Below, piece by piece: positions 24,008 to 36,332 of a stretch of 64,000 bases of DNA. Both the position numbers and the translations under genes were made by a program. The DNA lies in the NCBI GenBank assembly GCA_037974665.1, contig CM075770.1, positions 94,236,850 to 94,300,849 of the forward strand, written 5' to 3'. The notes under the pieces were generated by a model that saw only the letters and a list, made by a program, of their open reading frames with translations, ran no database searches and was not told where the DNA came from. The DNA comes from Ehretia macrophylla. Its lineage: Eukaryota; Streptophyta; Magnoliopsida; Boraginales; Ehretiaceae. How positions within the stretch are numbered: the first letter of the stretch is position 1; each line of letters opens with the position of its first letter.

Positions 24008-24190
24008 CTACCTAACATACACACTATACACACACATACACCCAAAACAAAGCAGACACATATACATATCATATATACACAAAAACAAAACACCATTTAC
24101 ACACACCACACATACACTTACACGACACAAACACACATATATATAGCAGCTCATACACACAACACACACGATATACACACTACACACACC
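24008..24190. repeat. AC-rich tract in solo LTR C
   Basis: Degenerate ACACAC/CATACA repeats over about 180 bp. Gypsy-B LTRs have a matching GTGTGTG-rich tract on the opposite strand (about 29010-29062 and 35955-36002). Confidence 0.85.
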
Positions 24191-25588
24191 AAACTTAGAT
24201 TTTTATCCATATAGAAGAGGGAAAGAAGAGAGAAAAGGAGAAGAAAGAAGAAGGAGAAGGAAGATGGAAGGCATTTCAAGCATCTTCAAGCTATTCTTGA
24301 GCTTTCTCTTGCATCCTACAACATTTTCTTGCATTTTAAATATTTGTAAAGGTGAAGTATTTTTCATAAATGGTTTTTAAAGTATCCATTCAAGATTATT
24401 AATGTTCATTTGGTGTTAAACTTGTTATAGCTTGTATACAAAAGCTTGGATAATGATAGGTTGAGTATTTTATGTTGTAGATCTAGGAATTGAAATTTCA
24501 TGTTGGGTGTTGTGGATTGTTGAGGAGGGGTGATTGGGTGAAGTTGAACTCTTGTATGATGCCTAATAATCACCTTGAGCATGCTTGATTTTTGGTAGGA
24601 AGTTGTGTGGTTGAAGGTTTGATTATTATGGAAGTTGTATTTTTCCAGTCAGGTTATCCGGTCGTTACCTTCTTCATCCGCTCGACCAGATGGAGCATGT
24701 ATCGCCTGGATCAATGCTCGCTACCAGGCGTTGAGGCTTTTATCCGGTCGACTGGATAGAGGCTATATCGCCCGGATGTCCAATTGACAACTTTGTGGAT
24801 CAAACTTGTTTTAGTGATTTCGGGAGCTACTGATGTCGGATTGAGGCATGGTCAGATGCATTAGAACTGTATCGAACCCTAGTTTATCGAAATGGACTTT
24901 AATTGGGGAATTTGTGTCTTGGATTGGGACTAGGTAGTTTCTAACTTCTATATGTTGCTTAGGAGGCTATCGAACGTAGGCAATATTGATATCTTTTGTG
25001 CCATTGTTTCTAACTTGTCCCATGAAACTTTTTGGACTCTAATTTGGTAAGAATTGAACGTATAAGTTAGACTTTATCTTACATATGTAATACATTGCAT
25101 TAGAACCTAGCTATAAGCACCGAACTAGCGTGACCTTTTGCTGCACTAATGATTATGCTTAGCTATCAGAGGAGTTCTACTTGGTCTATCTTCCCATGCA
25201 TGTTTATGTATTATATGAAATTAATTTGAATCGTGATTCCACTATTATGTTTTTGATTACTGTTACTAACCGGTGGCAACCTACTTTGTTGCTTTTGATC
25301 CTGTTTGCTATTTTGAATTCCTCTCTCATTTGGGGTGTCACTTGGAGAGATGAAAGATATATATTTGACATAATTAAGCAATCTAATAGACCCCATGGTA
25401 GAGCTTCTGGTACCGCCTGGGCGGTATTGGGCTTGCCAGGACGGACAGGCTACCGTGGCATTAGGGTGTATATCCGGATTTTTCCTTCGTAATTGGTGTG
25501 TGAGGTTATGATATTGATAAAGATGATTTGATAAGAAGTTCTGAGACTGGCCATCTCCAACAAGTTCCTGATATTGTATCCTTTGATC

Positions 25589-25697
25589 TACTCTCTCTTG
25601 GTACAACTCTCGGAGAGTATAATTGAATACTTGTTCTATTATTATTGACATATATGGTGTTCCTCCTACTCTCTTTTGGTATAACCCTCGGAGAGTA
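25589..25697. repeat. Twin 31 bp hairpins in solo LTR C
   Basis: TACTCTC and GAGAGTA pair across a 17-base loop at 25589-25619, and again at 25667-25697. Loops share TTGGTA-AAC-CTCG. The pair is a short duplication. Confidence 0.75.
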
Positions 25698-26349
25698 GAG
25701 TAGTTTGCCTTGTATTAAGTTCATATTGATCTTGTTATATCCTGATTATACATGTTAAGTTGATCTCGTTCTAGTTATATGTTCTATTCGCATAGCATGG
25801 TTTTAGAAAGGAGTTTGCGAAAAGATAAAACCTTTGTGAAAACCCTTCCTTGTTTCCATCCTATTTGAACTATATGCAGGATTAGCTCACCCCTCTTTTA
25901 ACAATTTTAGGTGAAGATTAGCCCGAGCAAGCTCCCATGTGGTTGCAAGCTTCATTGATGTGATGAGTTGGATTCCTGCTTATGTGATCTACATGGTTAC
26001 CTGTGAAGATGTACTCCTTGTTGTAATAAGCATGATTTTGTATAATTGAACTATTTAATCTATTGTGACATTCTTTTGGTCAACTAGATACCTAGTTAAG
26101 TTGATTACTCTACTTAGTAGACGTAGGTTTGCAATGTTGACAGGTGGACTTGGGTATTGTAACATATAACAGGGTGTTGTAAACCTTTAACGCCGATGTT
26201 TTGGAAAAATTTTGGAAATCTTTTAGAACTTCTTGTGGAATTTATAACTGTTAAGGTTTTTACTTTCTAATCTTGCAAGGGTTAAGCATTGACATATCAT
26301 GTTTCGGCCTTAGCTTAGCGATAGTTCAGGGTCGGGGCATGACATGAAA

Positions 26350-27563
26350 CATGTTTAGTGGTGGATTCTACTTCCACGTGGCTAGTAGACTCAGTCGTTA
26401 CTAATGTTGACTGCAATTCATTGCAGAAGTTTCAAGACACGAGGAAGATGATTTAGGGGAAATTCTGAATTGCGAGAAGGCATAAGGACTAGTATGTGGG
26501 CATATGCAAATGGTGATATTATTTTGAAGATTCAGAAATAGATAATGTTTGAATAATATTTTGCAAGTTTTTCCTGCATTGTGATGAACCTTGTTTTCAG
26601 TATCGCAAATGTTAAATTTGGATATTCAATTTATTTTGAATGGATCCAAATTTGGGAAATATGCACAATGGTTTATTCTTCGATTATTTCTGATAATACA
26701 ACATTGTATAACACTAAGTGGGTACAGTCAACTACAAAGAGAGAAGTTTTCTCCTACCTATTTTATACCATTTGTGTTTGGGTTAATCTAAACGAACTTT
26801 AAAGAATTCGTCAAGAATGGGTCCTTGGACCCATTGGATCTTGAACTATTGGTCATACCTCTAAAGTACAAAAGGCAAAAGTAGACTAGGTATGCACAAT
26901 TGTGTGAAGTCCTGGTTTAACAACTAGTTGTGACACAGTAAATTGTGTTTTATCACTACACACCAAGGTTCCTACCGAAATGGTGTGCAGGAAAGGAGAA
27001 ATTTGCACTCTTTGAGATATGATATGAATCAAGTTACCAATATCTTTTTAGAAATATACTGTTAAATAGCAGCAAACATGCTAAATCTAGTTCTGTCCAT
27101 ATCAATCCATATGATATCCCTAGATTAGTGGATAAAACAATGTATCCGTACATGGGATTATCCAGCTTATGAATTGAATGGTAGTTGGAATCTAGATCGA
27201 ATGTGTACTATTTTAAATTCAAAAGGGTACCAGGATGAATAATCTTACAACTTCTAGGGGTGAAACCCTTGGAGAAAGGTTGTATAAATCATCCGTGACA
27301 AGACTCGAGATCATATTAAAGGAAGTTCCACCAGGATCCTCAGTATCACCAGATCCCACAACAACGCTAAGAAAATACAGCAACTTGACTCTAACTCACA
27401 GACAGAGCCATTCGTAGTGGAATGATATCTAGGCCACCTGATAAATACTTTGGAGAGTTTCACTAAACTAACTGTGATGATCAGGTAATAAATCCCAAGA
27501 AATATGACATCCGATGGGAATGCAGACAAATGACACCTAGGAATAGAATTTGAAATTCAGTCA
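26350..27563 (+). pseudogene. Copia-2 protease and integrase relic
   Basis: Continues Copia-2 after solo LTR C. Near 26370-26440 text resembles the Copia protease region (WLVDS, then NSLQKFQDT-like). Near 27000-27120, RRNLHSL and MNQVTNIFLEIY-like phrases resemble the integrase core RRNRTLLDMVRSMMS. It is much decayed, with many breaks. No single frame carries a whole domain. Confidence 0.65.
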
Positions 27564-27568
27564 AGTGC
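27564..27568. repeat. Gypsy-B target site duplication (left copy)
   Basis: AGTGC, repeated at 36328-36332. Confidence 0.92.
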
Positions 27569-29386
27569 TGTCACGTCCCGACCTGGACACCTACGGAGGC
27601 TAAGGCTAGTACGTGACTTTCATAACTCAAAAATTTGTAAAATTGATATCTTAATAACTTGAACATTCATATGTACTCCATATCAGTTTAGGAGTCTTTC
27701 AATTACATCGGCCTTAGAAAAGGAATCCATAATTAGTTATATATGTACAAAACCTCGAGTCACCTGTTCTATCATAAGATCTAGCTAATAATTAGGTGTC
27801 TAGGTCCCAAAAGAATAGGAATACTAACTTAAATACATATAGTTGTCTAAAAGAATATTACATGACCAGGTCGTCTAAATTGTATTCGACTTCAGATAAC
27901 CAACATAATGGTCACAATAAACAGAAATCATTCTTGTCGAACCAAGGTTCTCTATCTTCAACTTGAGTAACCTGCTCGGGATCAACCTCACCTGAAATGT
28001 CAAAAGAAAGGTAAGCTTATCCTGCATATAGTTTAGTGAGGATTGACTAGGAAGGGTTTTCACAAAGGTTTTCATCTTTTCATAAACAGTTCGAGAAATC
28101 ATGCCATGCACATAAGAATATTCGAACGAGAATGCAAGATATACAATCAAGCTTTAATATCATTTTAATAACCTAACTCTTCTAAGATATCATTGGGTCC
28201 CGACCCGTAGAAGGATCAATGGGTCTTGAAGGAGAAATAGTGAACACTTTGGTAGGTGAAATATACTAGCAAGCCCTACTTCTGACTAGAGGTCTCGTTA
28301 CCACCTCAGTAGGCGAGATATACTGGCGAACCTGTCGCTGCCCGGAGGTCTCGTTACTACCACATTCATTAATGGTTGTAATCGACAAGCTTAAACAATT
28401 CAAATGCATTCGCAATTATCAATGATATAGCAAGAAATCATATAGACCTCTTGCTCTAATAAATGATTAATCAATGGCATTCCAAGCAAACATTTATTCA
28501 TAATGCATTTATCACATGTCCTTAGTCTCACAAGCAACATATAGTAGTTAGCAACTCTATAACACCCAAACTATGGTACAAATTCTCAATTAAATTCTAC
28601 TATGATAAACTAAGGTTCGATATGATTCTAATGCAACTGACCATGCCTCAATCCGATATCGATAGCTCCCGGAATTACTGAAACAAGTTCCTTGCATTTT
28701 GGTCAGACCGGTAGACCCTAGCGCAACCGGTCGACCAGTGAAAATAGGGTCTTCACATTTAGGCTCTTGTATGCAACTTTAACAAGACTAGCAGCACATA
28801 ATCATCAAATAACTTGAATGAACTCTTTAAAAATTGGTTTTGAAGAATCCTTCACCTTTGTTTTGAGTTCTAGATGTAAAATGAGCAAGAAAAACCTTTG
28901 AAGAAAGCTTGAAATGCAAAGGAAAAGCTTGGAAATGGCTAGAACTTCTTCTTTTCCTCCTTCCTTCTTCTCTCTTCTCTTCTTTCTCTCTTCTCTTTGG
29001 TTGAAAAACTGAGTGTGTGTGTGTTGAGTGGTATGTGTGTAATGGTGTGTGTTTGTGTGTTTTGGTTGAGCAATAGTAGTGTTAGGATATTTTGTTATTT
29101 TGCTTTAGGACAAGAGTGCCCCTCAACTAACTTGTGTATTACTAGTTTGTCATCCTAGCATTAATTCTAATTGTTTCAGTTTTGGTTTAGTTACTCTAAC
29201 TAGCTGTTTAACTTGATAGGTTTTAATTACTAATTTTGCTATATTAATTACCCCAAATGCATATTAATCGATGAAATACACGTAAATCAATTTAAAAACA
29301 CATAAAACAAGATAAATGCATATAAAATGATTTAATTATGTATGAGATGATCTATATGTATATGTGGTCTCGTGTTGGGCCTTACA
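27569..29386 (-). repeat. Gypsy-B 3' LTR
   Basis: Starts TGTCACGTCCCGACC on the plus strand and ends GGGCCTTACA. It contains a two-unit ~57 bp tandem repeat at 28251-28361. Confidence 0.92.
28251..28361. repeat. Two ~57 bp tandem units in Gypsy-B LTR
   Basis: Units share GTAGG-GA-ATATACT-GC-A-CC and end GAGGTCTCGTTAC-ACC. The 5' LTR has the same pair at about 34781-34888, so the duplication predates insertion. Confidence 0.8.
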
Positions 29387-29399
29387 ACCTCATCTCCTT

Positions 29400-29820
29400 A
29401 AGAGAATTACGCCCTCGCAATTCCTTAATTACTTTGCAAACAAGAACGGGTACCGATGTTCTATTTGGTCACGCCTTTCTCACGTTGGATCCTCAACTCC
29501 ATGGTGATCCCAAAGTACCTTCACCATCGGAATACTCTTCTTGCGCAACTCCCGGTCTTGCTCATCTAGAATTCACATGGGTCTTTCCTCATAGGACAAG
29601 TTCTCCCGAAGTTCTAGTGGTTCCAGTTCTAGAATGTGAGAGGGGTCAGGATTGTACTTTCTCAACATCGAGACATGAAATACATTATGAATGTTGGAGA
29701 GATTTGGTGGTAGATCCAACCGATATGCTACCTTGCCAACTCTTTCCACAATTGCAATCGGGCCTACATACCTCGGGCTTAACTTCCCTCATTTTTCATG
29801 CCTAATCAATCTTCTTCGGG
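29400..29820 (-). pseudogene. Gypsy-B integrase tail and chromodomain
   Basis: Minus-strand text keeps the chromovirus ending with a LWDHHGVEDPTWERE-like block near 29470-29530 and the LRKYNPDPSHILEL-like integrase tail upstream. It is decayed. The domain is recognised by similarity to Gypsy-A and Gypsy-D. Confidence 0.7.
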
Positions 29821-29827
29821 GCGACAA

Positions 29828-30882
29828 CTACAAGAACACTCGATCACCAACTACAAACTCTAAGTCTCGCATCTGCTTGTCAGCATAGCTCTTTTGTCGA
29901 CTTTGGGCTGTGAGCATTCTTTTCATAATCAATTGAACATTCTCAATCTTCTCTATCAATTCTGGCAACAAAGTAGGATCAATTGTCTTCATCTCACCGA
30001 CTTCGTCCCAATACAATGGCGACCTACACTTTCGTCCATACAAGGCCTCATAAAGTGCCATGCCAATTGTTGCCTGATAACTGTTATTATAAGCAAACTT
30101 TGCCAAAGGTAAATGTTATTCCCACGAACATCCAAAATCCAATACACATGCCCTCAACATGTCCTCCAAAATTTGGATAGTCCTCTCTGATTGCCCATCA
30201 GTTTGTGGGTGATACAATATACTGAGCTTCAACTCTATCCCCAAGGCTTCTTGCAATTTTTGCCAGAATTGAGATGTAAATCTTGGATCTCTATCAAACA
30301 TAATGCTAGCTGGCACTCTATGTAACTTCTCATTGTTACCCACATATAATTCGGCTAATTTTTTCACACTATCTGTCTTGTTCATTGCAATAAAGTGAGC
30401 GGTCTTCGTTAATCTATCCACAATGACCCAAACTACATCATTTTCCCGAGGAGACCTTGGTAACTCCATAACAAAGTTCATGGTCACATGCTTCCATTTC
30501 CATTGCAAAATCTCCAAAGGTTGTAGAAGTCTTGCAGGTTTTTGATGTTTTGCCTTCACCTGTTGACATGTTAAGCATCGAGACACAAACTCCGCAATCT
30601 CCTGTTTCATATTGTTCCACCAATAGTGTTGTTTTAGGTCTCGATACATCTTTGTACCTCCTGGGTAAATGGTGTACCTAGAATGATGAGCTTCCCCAAG
30701 TACCTTTTTTTTAACTCCGGATTATTTGGCACACAAATCCGGTTCCTAAACTTCCATAATCCATCTTCATGCAACTTGAAATCCGGATTACCGTCCACTA
30801 TCTTCTGAAGTTGAGGATTTTGCTGTTGGTACCCTCGGATTTGAGACAAAAAGGTAGGTTCCTTGATCTCCAACTTTGCCAA
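29828..30882 (-). pseudogene. Gypsy-B integrase
   Basis: Minus strand. Zinc-binding region with MYRDLKQHYWWNN and CLTCQQVKAKHQKPARLLQ, core with VIVDRLTKTAHFIA, DRDPRFTSQFWQ and TDGQSERTIQ, then AKFAYNNSYQATIGMALYEA and GRKCRSPLYWDEVGEM. The N-terminal part (30634-30882) still shows NPDFKLHEDGLWKFRNRICVP. The order is intact, but it is a broken fossil. Confidence 0.88.
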
Positions 30883-31249
30883 ACTTGTCTTCTAGCTCAA
30901 TGCATCCACTACCACATGTGCCTTTTTGGGTACATAATTAATCGTGCAATTATAGTCATCCAAGAGTTTCATCCATCTCCTTTGTCTCATATTCAACTCT
31001 TTTTGAGAAAAGAGATATCTTAAACTCTTATGATCGGTGAATATCTCAAACTTACTTCCCCACAAGTAGTGTCTCTATTTCTTCAATGCAAAAACAATGG
31101 CTGCAAGCTTCAGATCATGCGTAGGATAATTTACCTCGTATGACTTCAGCTTCCGTGATGCATAAGCGATGACCTGATTGTTTTGCATCAACACACAACC
31201 CAGTCCTTCCTTCAAGGCATCACTATAAATAACAAAACCTTGACTTCTC

Positions 31250-32240
31250 TCAGGCAGTCGTCAATCTCCTCTTCAACTCTTGGAAGCTGTTTTCACATTT
31301 ATCATTCCACTCAAATCTAATCTTCTTTTGCGTGAGCTTCGTAAGTGGCCCCGCAAGCTTAGAAAAATCCTTCAAAAACCTTCGGTAGTATCCCGCCAAC
31401 CCGAGAAAACTACATACCTCGGTGATATTCTCCGGCTTCTTCCACGACTGCACAACATCAATCTTGGACGGGTTTACCGCAATTCCTTCTTGAGATATCA
31501 CATGACCTAAGAACGCCACTTGCTTGAGCCAGAACTCACATTTACCGAACTTGGCAAACAACTAACGTTCTCTCAGCTTTTGCAACACCAAATGCAAATG
31601 CCTCTCATGTTCCTCCTCAGTCTTCGAACATACCAAGATATCATCTATAAAGATCACTACAAACTAGTCCAAATACAGTGCATCAAGTCCATAAAAGTGG
31701 CAGGGGCATTTGTCAGTCCAAATAACATCACAACAAACTCATAATGTCCGTACCTTGTTCTGAAAGCTGACTTAGGCACATCTTCTTGCTTGATGCGAAG
31801 TTGATAATAGCCCTGCCTTAAGTCAAATTTCGAGTAGACCTTGGCTCCTTGAAGTTGATCAAATAACTGATCAATCGACTGCAATGGGTATTTATTCTTG
31901 ATAGTCACTTGGTTCAACCCCCTATAATCAATACACAACCTTAACGTTCCTTCTTCTTCACAAACAGGACGGGTGAACCCCATTGAGATGAGCTAGGTTG
32001 TATAACTCCAACAAGCCTTGTAATTGTACCTTAAACTCTTGCAATTCGGTTGGAGCCATGCGGTACGCAGCCTTAGAGATTGGTTGTGTACCTGGTAGTG
32101 TATCAATCACGAACTCAATCTCCCTAGTGGGTGGTAATCCCGGCAACTCTTCCGAAAACATATCAACATACCCCTTAACCACTAGCACTTCCGCTAACTG
32201 GTTTTGATCCGTTGGCTTGTTGATCAGATAAGCCAAATAT
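31250..32240 (-). pseudogene. Gypsy-B reverse transcriptase
   Basis: Minus strand. [56 protein letters not shown] and [12 protein letters not shown] mark the palm. [20 protein letters not shown] and [22 protein letters not shown] mark the thumb and connection. The linker ELPGLPPTREIEFVIDTLPG precedes it. Broken. Confidence 0.88.
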
Positions 32241-32878
32241 CATTTGCAACCTCTCCTCATAAACTTCACAGCTTTGATTGAGGATATCACCATCTTCTCT
32301 GACAAATCACGCTTACCTCTGACCTTAAGCACAGGTTGTCCCGGTACCCGAAACACTATAACTTTCGTTCGACAATCTAATCGTGCATGATGTCGGGACA
32401 ACCAGTCTATCCCCAAAACAACTTCATAATCCCAGAAGATCAGCACTATGAGATCAGCAAAAAACTCTCGATCCCCAATCCGTTTCTTGCATGCTTTACA
32501 TGTCAACCTAGTAGTACATTTAGAGCCCATCGGGGTGCTAACTTCTACATGATATAGTAAGTTTTCCACCGACAACTTAGTACGAAATGCACATTTGGGG
32601 GTTATGAATGAATGTGTGGCTCCAGTATCAATAAGCACTTTAATACATGGATTTTGAATCAAGAAAGTACCTTCAACAAAAGCTGCATCATCTGGAATTT
32701 CTTCTTGATCCATTGCATAGGCTCTAGCTTGAACTCTCTGGCCTGGAGTATTCCTTACAAGCTGATTCTGTACACCCTTGTTCTGCCAACTCGGGCAATC
32801 CCTAGCTTGATGTTTGTCACTTCCGTACCCTAAGCATGTGCCAAGTTTTTTCCAACATTGGGTTTCCACATGCCCCAT
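32240..32878 (-). pseudogene. Gypsy-B nucleocapsid end and protease
   Basis: Minus strand. MGHVETQCWKKLGTC resembles the end of a CCHC knuckle and DKHQARDCPSW a second one. VLIDTGATHSFITPKC is the retropepsin site and VLGIDWLSRHHARLDC the second hallmark. Confidence 0.88.
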
Positions 32879-32879
32879 C

Positions 32880-33826
32880 TTCCCGCAATACTTGCATACA
32901 ACATTTTGAGTAGCAAAGCAATACTTACTGTACCACGAGTTGATTGAACAATTGGGGCATTAGATTGGGGTCTGTTAACAGCTGGCCTTGTTTGAATCTG
33001 TCCTTGACCTTGAGTTTGATAAGGCCTCTGTGGTGCTTGGCCTAAGAATGGCCTCTTGTTAGGTTGACTCGGCCCACCTCGTTTCTCAAACTTTCTTTTC
33101 TCAACCCGTGCCGCCAAATCAACCATGTCCGCATAGGTAGTAAAATGGTGGGATGCAATAAAATCCTAAATTTCGAGCCTTCAACCCCGAATAAAGTGTT
33201 TCGTCCTTCTATTCTCTGTTTGGACCAACTCCGGCAAGTACTTAGAGAGTTTATAGAATCGGGACTTGTATTGTACCACAGACAGCTTCCTTGTCTCACA
33301 GACAGAAACTCTTTTTCTTTCTCTCCCGAGCCACCTCCGACACATAGTTCCTTCTAAAGGACTCTACAAAGTTAGCCCATGTAGTTGGGGTGCCATTATG
33401 TTCCCATCGGTTCTTCTCATTTCTCCACCATTCTTCCGCATCCTCCTCAAGCAAGAAAGTTGCAAAGACTATTTTTTTCTCATCGTTGTAGTCCATGGAA
33501 ACAAAGATCTTCTCCACCTTGGCAAGCCAAGCCTCTGCCTTCTCACTGTCAGGCTCACCCAAGAATTTAGAAGGTCCATACCCTAGAAAGCCTTTCAAGG
33601 TATCATCTCCATTACCTTGGTGGTTGTTGTTATTGTTATTACCACCACCGTTGTAGTTATTATTATTATTATTACCCGCAGCATTATTTGTTTGTTGCTC
33701 CATTACCCTACTCTTGCGATCTATCGCATTTGACATCATATTAAACATAGTTGCTCCTAGATTGCCTTGATTCGCATTCCTGGTTCCTTGATATCCATGG
33801 TTGTTGCGGGTGTTACATTCTGCCAT
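32880..33826 (-). pseudogene. Gypsy-B gag
   Basis: Minus strand, start near 33826 with MAECNTRNNHGYQG. Asparagine-rich low-complexity text (NNNNNYNGGGNNNNN) is coded by an AAC/AAT repeat. The capsid follows: FLGEPDSEKAEAWLAKVEKIF, FATFLLEEDAEEWWRNEKNRW and WANFVESFRRNYVSEVARERK. A basic proline/glutamine-rich linker leads to the knuckles. This is a Gypsy gag clearly different from that of Gypsy-A and Gypsy-D. Confidence 0.88.
33620..33680. repeat. Trinucleotide repeat coding poly-Asn in Gypsy-B gag
   Basis: TTATTATTATTATTATTA with flanking TTGTTGTTATTGTTATT on the plus strand, read as asparagine codons on the minus strand. Confidence 0.9.
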
Positions 33827-34095
33827 CTATAGATATATAACAGATACCACTCATGGTTATAGGTTAGGTATGCATGATATGAGATGTAAATATATGTACT
33901 ATCAATGCTCCTAACACCTAGGTTACAAATAGGCAAAAGGCAAGTACACCACGTTAAGCATATAAGTTCACATAAGCACATAAGTTCCTAAAGGTTCTTC
34001 GACATATTCTCACCTTAAGTTTCCTACCTGCTAACCAGGGGTTCCAAATCCAGCTTACACCTAGCTATCTAGCTAAGTTATGATACTAACTTAGG

Positions 34096-36327
34096 TGTCA
34101 CGCCTCAACCTCGACACTTGCGGAGGCTAAGGCTGATGTGCAACTTTCGTAACTTAGAAATCTATAAAATTGATATCTTAATAACTTGAACATTCATATG
34201 TACTCTATATCGGTTCAAGAGTCTTTCAATTACATCGGCCTTAGGAAAGGAATCCATAATTAGTTATATATGTACAAGACCTCAAGTCACCTGTTCTATC
34301 ATATGATCTAGCCAACAATCAGGCGTCTAGGTCCCAAAAGAATAGGAATAATAACTTAAATACATATAGTTGTCCAAAAGAATATTATATAACCAAGTTG
34401 TCTAAATTGTATTCGACTTCAGATAACCAATATAATGGTCACAATAAATAGAAATCATTCTCGTCGAACCAAGGTTCTCTATCTTCAACTTGAGTGACCT
34501 GTTCGGGATCAACCTTACCTGAAATGTCAAAAGAAGGGTGAGCTTATCCTGCATATAGTTTAGTGATGATTGATTGGGAAGGGTTTTCACAAAAGTTTTC
34601 ATATTTTCGTAAACAGTTCTAGAAATCATGCCATGCACATAAGAATATTCGAATGAGAATGCAAGATATACAATCAAGCTTTAATATCATTTTAATTCCT
34701 ACCTCTTCCAAGATATCATTGGGTCCTGACCCGTAAGAGGATCAATGGGTCTTGAAAGACAATGAGTGAATACTTTGGTAGGCGAGATATACCAACAAGC
34801 CCTACCTCTGACTGGAGGTCTCGTTACTACCTCAGTAGACGAGTTATACCAGCGAGCCCGTCACTGCCCGGAGGTCTCATTACTACCGCATTCATTAATG
34901 GTTGCAACTGATACGCTTAAACAATTCAAATGTATTCCCAATTATCAATGATATAGCAAGAAAGCATATAGATCTCTTGCAGTAATAAATGATTAATCAA
35001 TGGCATTCCAAGCAAATATTTATTCATCATGCATTTATCACATGTCCTTAGTCTCCTAAGCAATATATAGTAGTTAGAAACTATATAGCACCCAAACTAT
35101 GGCATAAATCCTAAATTAAATTCTATTATGATAAACTAGGTTTTGATCCGGTTCCAACACATCTAACCGTGCCTCAATCTAACATCGGTAGCTCACGGAA
35201 TCACTAAAACAAGTTCCTTGCATTTTGGTCAAACCGGTAGACCTTAGCGCAACCTGTCGACCGGTGAAAATAGGGTCTTTCGCCCGAAGCCTCATCAGTG
35301 GACGACCCACCCCCCATCGGTTGATCAGTGGAGCAGGGATCCCCCGGTCGTGTTGTGTACAGGAAAATACAACCTCTACTAACAATCAAGCATGCAACAA
35401 TACAGTCCTCTACTAACAATCAAGCATGCTCAAGGGGATTTATTAGGCATCATATAAGGATTCAAACACCAACCAACACATCCCATATGAACAATCAACA
35501 TCCAACCCACCTAGAATCCAATATAGCTCATAACACCAAGATTTATACTCCAAATGCAAAAATACTAACCCCATGCTTCCAATTCTTGCATACAACCTAT
35601 ACATATAATCCATACACATTCAAGAGCAACACAACTTATCTTTCAACTTTTCAAGACATCTAACATAGGTTAGGCAAAACCTAGATCTACAACACACCAA
35701 ATACTGAATCTTTACATTTAATCTCTTGTATGCAACTTTAACAAGACTAGCAACACATAATCATCAAATAACTTGAATGAACTCTTTAAATATTGGTTTT
35801 GAAGAATCCCTAACCTTTGCTTTGAGTTCTAGATGTAAAATGAGCAAGAAAAACCTTTGAAGAAAGCTTGAAATGGAAAGGAAAATCTTAGAAATGGTTG
35901 GAACTTCTTCTTTTCCTCCTTCTTTCTTCTCTCTTCTCTTTGGTTGAAAAACTGAGTGTGTGTGTCAAGTGATGTGTGTGTAATGGTGTATGTTTGTGTG
36001 TTTTGGTTGAGCAAGAATAGTATTAGGATATTTTGTTATTTTGCTTTAGGACAAGAGTGCCACTGAACTAACTTGTGCATTACTAGTTTGCCATCCTAGC
36101 ATTAATTCTAATTGTTTTAGTTTTGGTTTAGTTACTCTAACTAGCTATTTAACTTCATAGGTTTTAATTACTAATTTTGCTATATTAATTACCCCAAATG
36201 CACGTTAATCGATAAAATACACGTAAATCAATTTAAAAGCACATAAAACAAGATAAATGCATATAAAATGATTTAATTATGTATAAGATGATCTATATGC
36301 ATATGTGGTCTCGTGCTGGGCCTTATA
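34096..36327 (-). repeat. Gypsy-B 5' LTR
   Basis: Starts TGTCACGCCTCAACC on the plus strand and ends CTGGGCCTTATA next to AGTGC. The flanking leader (about 34070-34095) has a degenerate primer-site region. Short frames inside it look like chance. Confidence 0.92.
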
Positions 36328-36332
36328 AGTGC
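36328..36332. repeat. Gypsy-B target site duplication (right copy)
   Basis: AGTGC, matching 27564-27568. Confidence 0.92.

Larger units (their letters stand above)
23681..26344 (+). mobile_element. Solo Gypsy LTR C (same broad family as Gypsy-B), plus strand
   Basis: A 2664 bp block starts TGTGAGACCCCGTACCG, ends GTCGGGGCATGACA and is flanked by TGAAA. It has no interior, so it is a solo LTR left by recombination between two LTRs. Its start and its end resemble the Gypsy-B LTR in element orientation, placing it on the plus strand. It holds an AC-rich tract (about 24008-24190), a GC-rich island (about 25390-25490) and twin hairpins (25589-25697). Short open frames inside it show no domain. 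Confidence 0.88.
27569..36327 (-). mobile_element. Gypsy-B: Tekay-like chromovirus, minus strand
   Basis: An 8.8 kb Gypsy element with an AGTGC duplication, inserted into the pol region of Copia-2. Element order on the minus strand: 5' LTR (34096-36327), leader, gag (about 32870-33826), protease (about 32240-32700), reverse transcriptase (about 31300-32100), RNase H (about 30890-31300), integrase (about 29830-30880), chromodomain (about 29400-29620), purine tract, 3' LTR (27569-29386). Sampled LTR divergence of about 7-8% makes it older than Gypsy-A, roughly three million years under the same rate assumption. It is broken in many places. LTR lengths differ (2232 and 1818 bp). Confidence 0.93.

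Noticed and set aside
25181-25651. Overlapping 103- and 146-residue frames in solo LTR C
   Set aside because: LTR sequence with no interior; no family match and no duplicate evidence of coding.
28251-28361. Short repeats in Gypsy-B LTR considered as a CRISPR-like array
   Set aside because: Only two adjacent units with no unique spacers, in a plant retroelement LTR.
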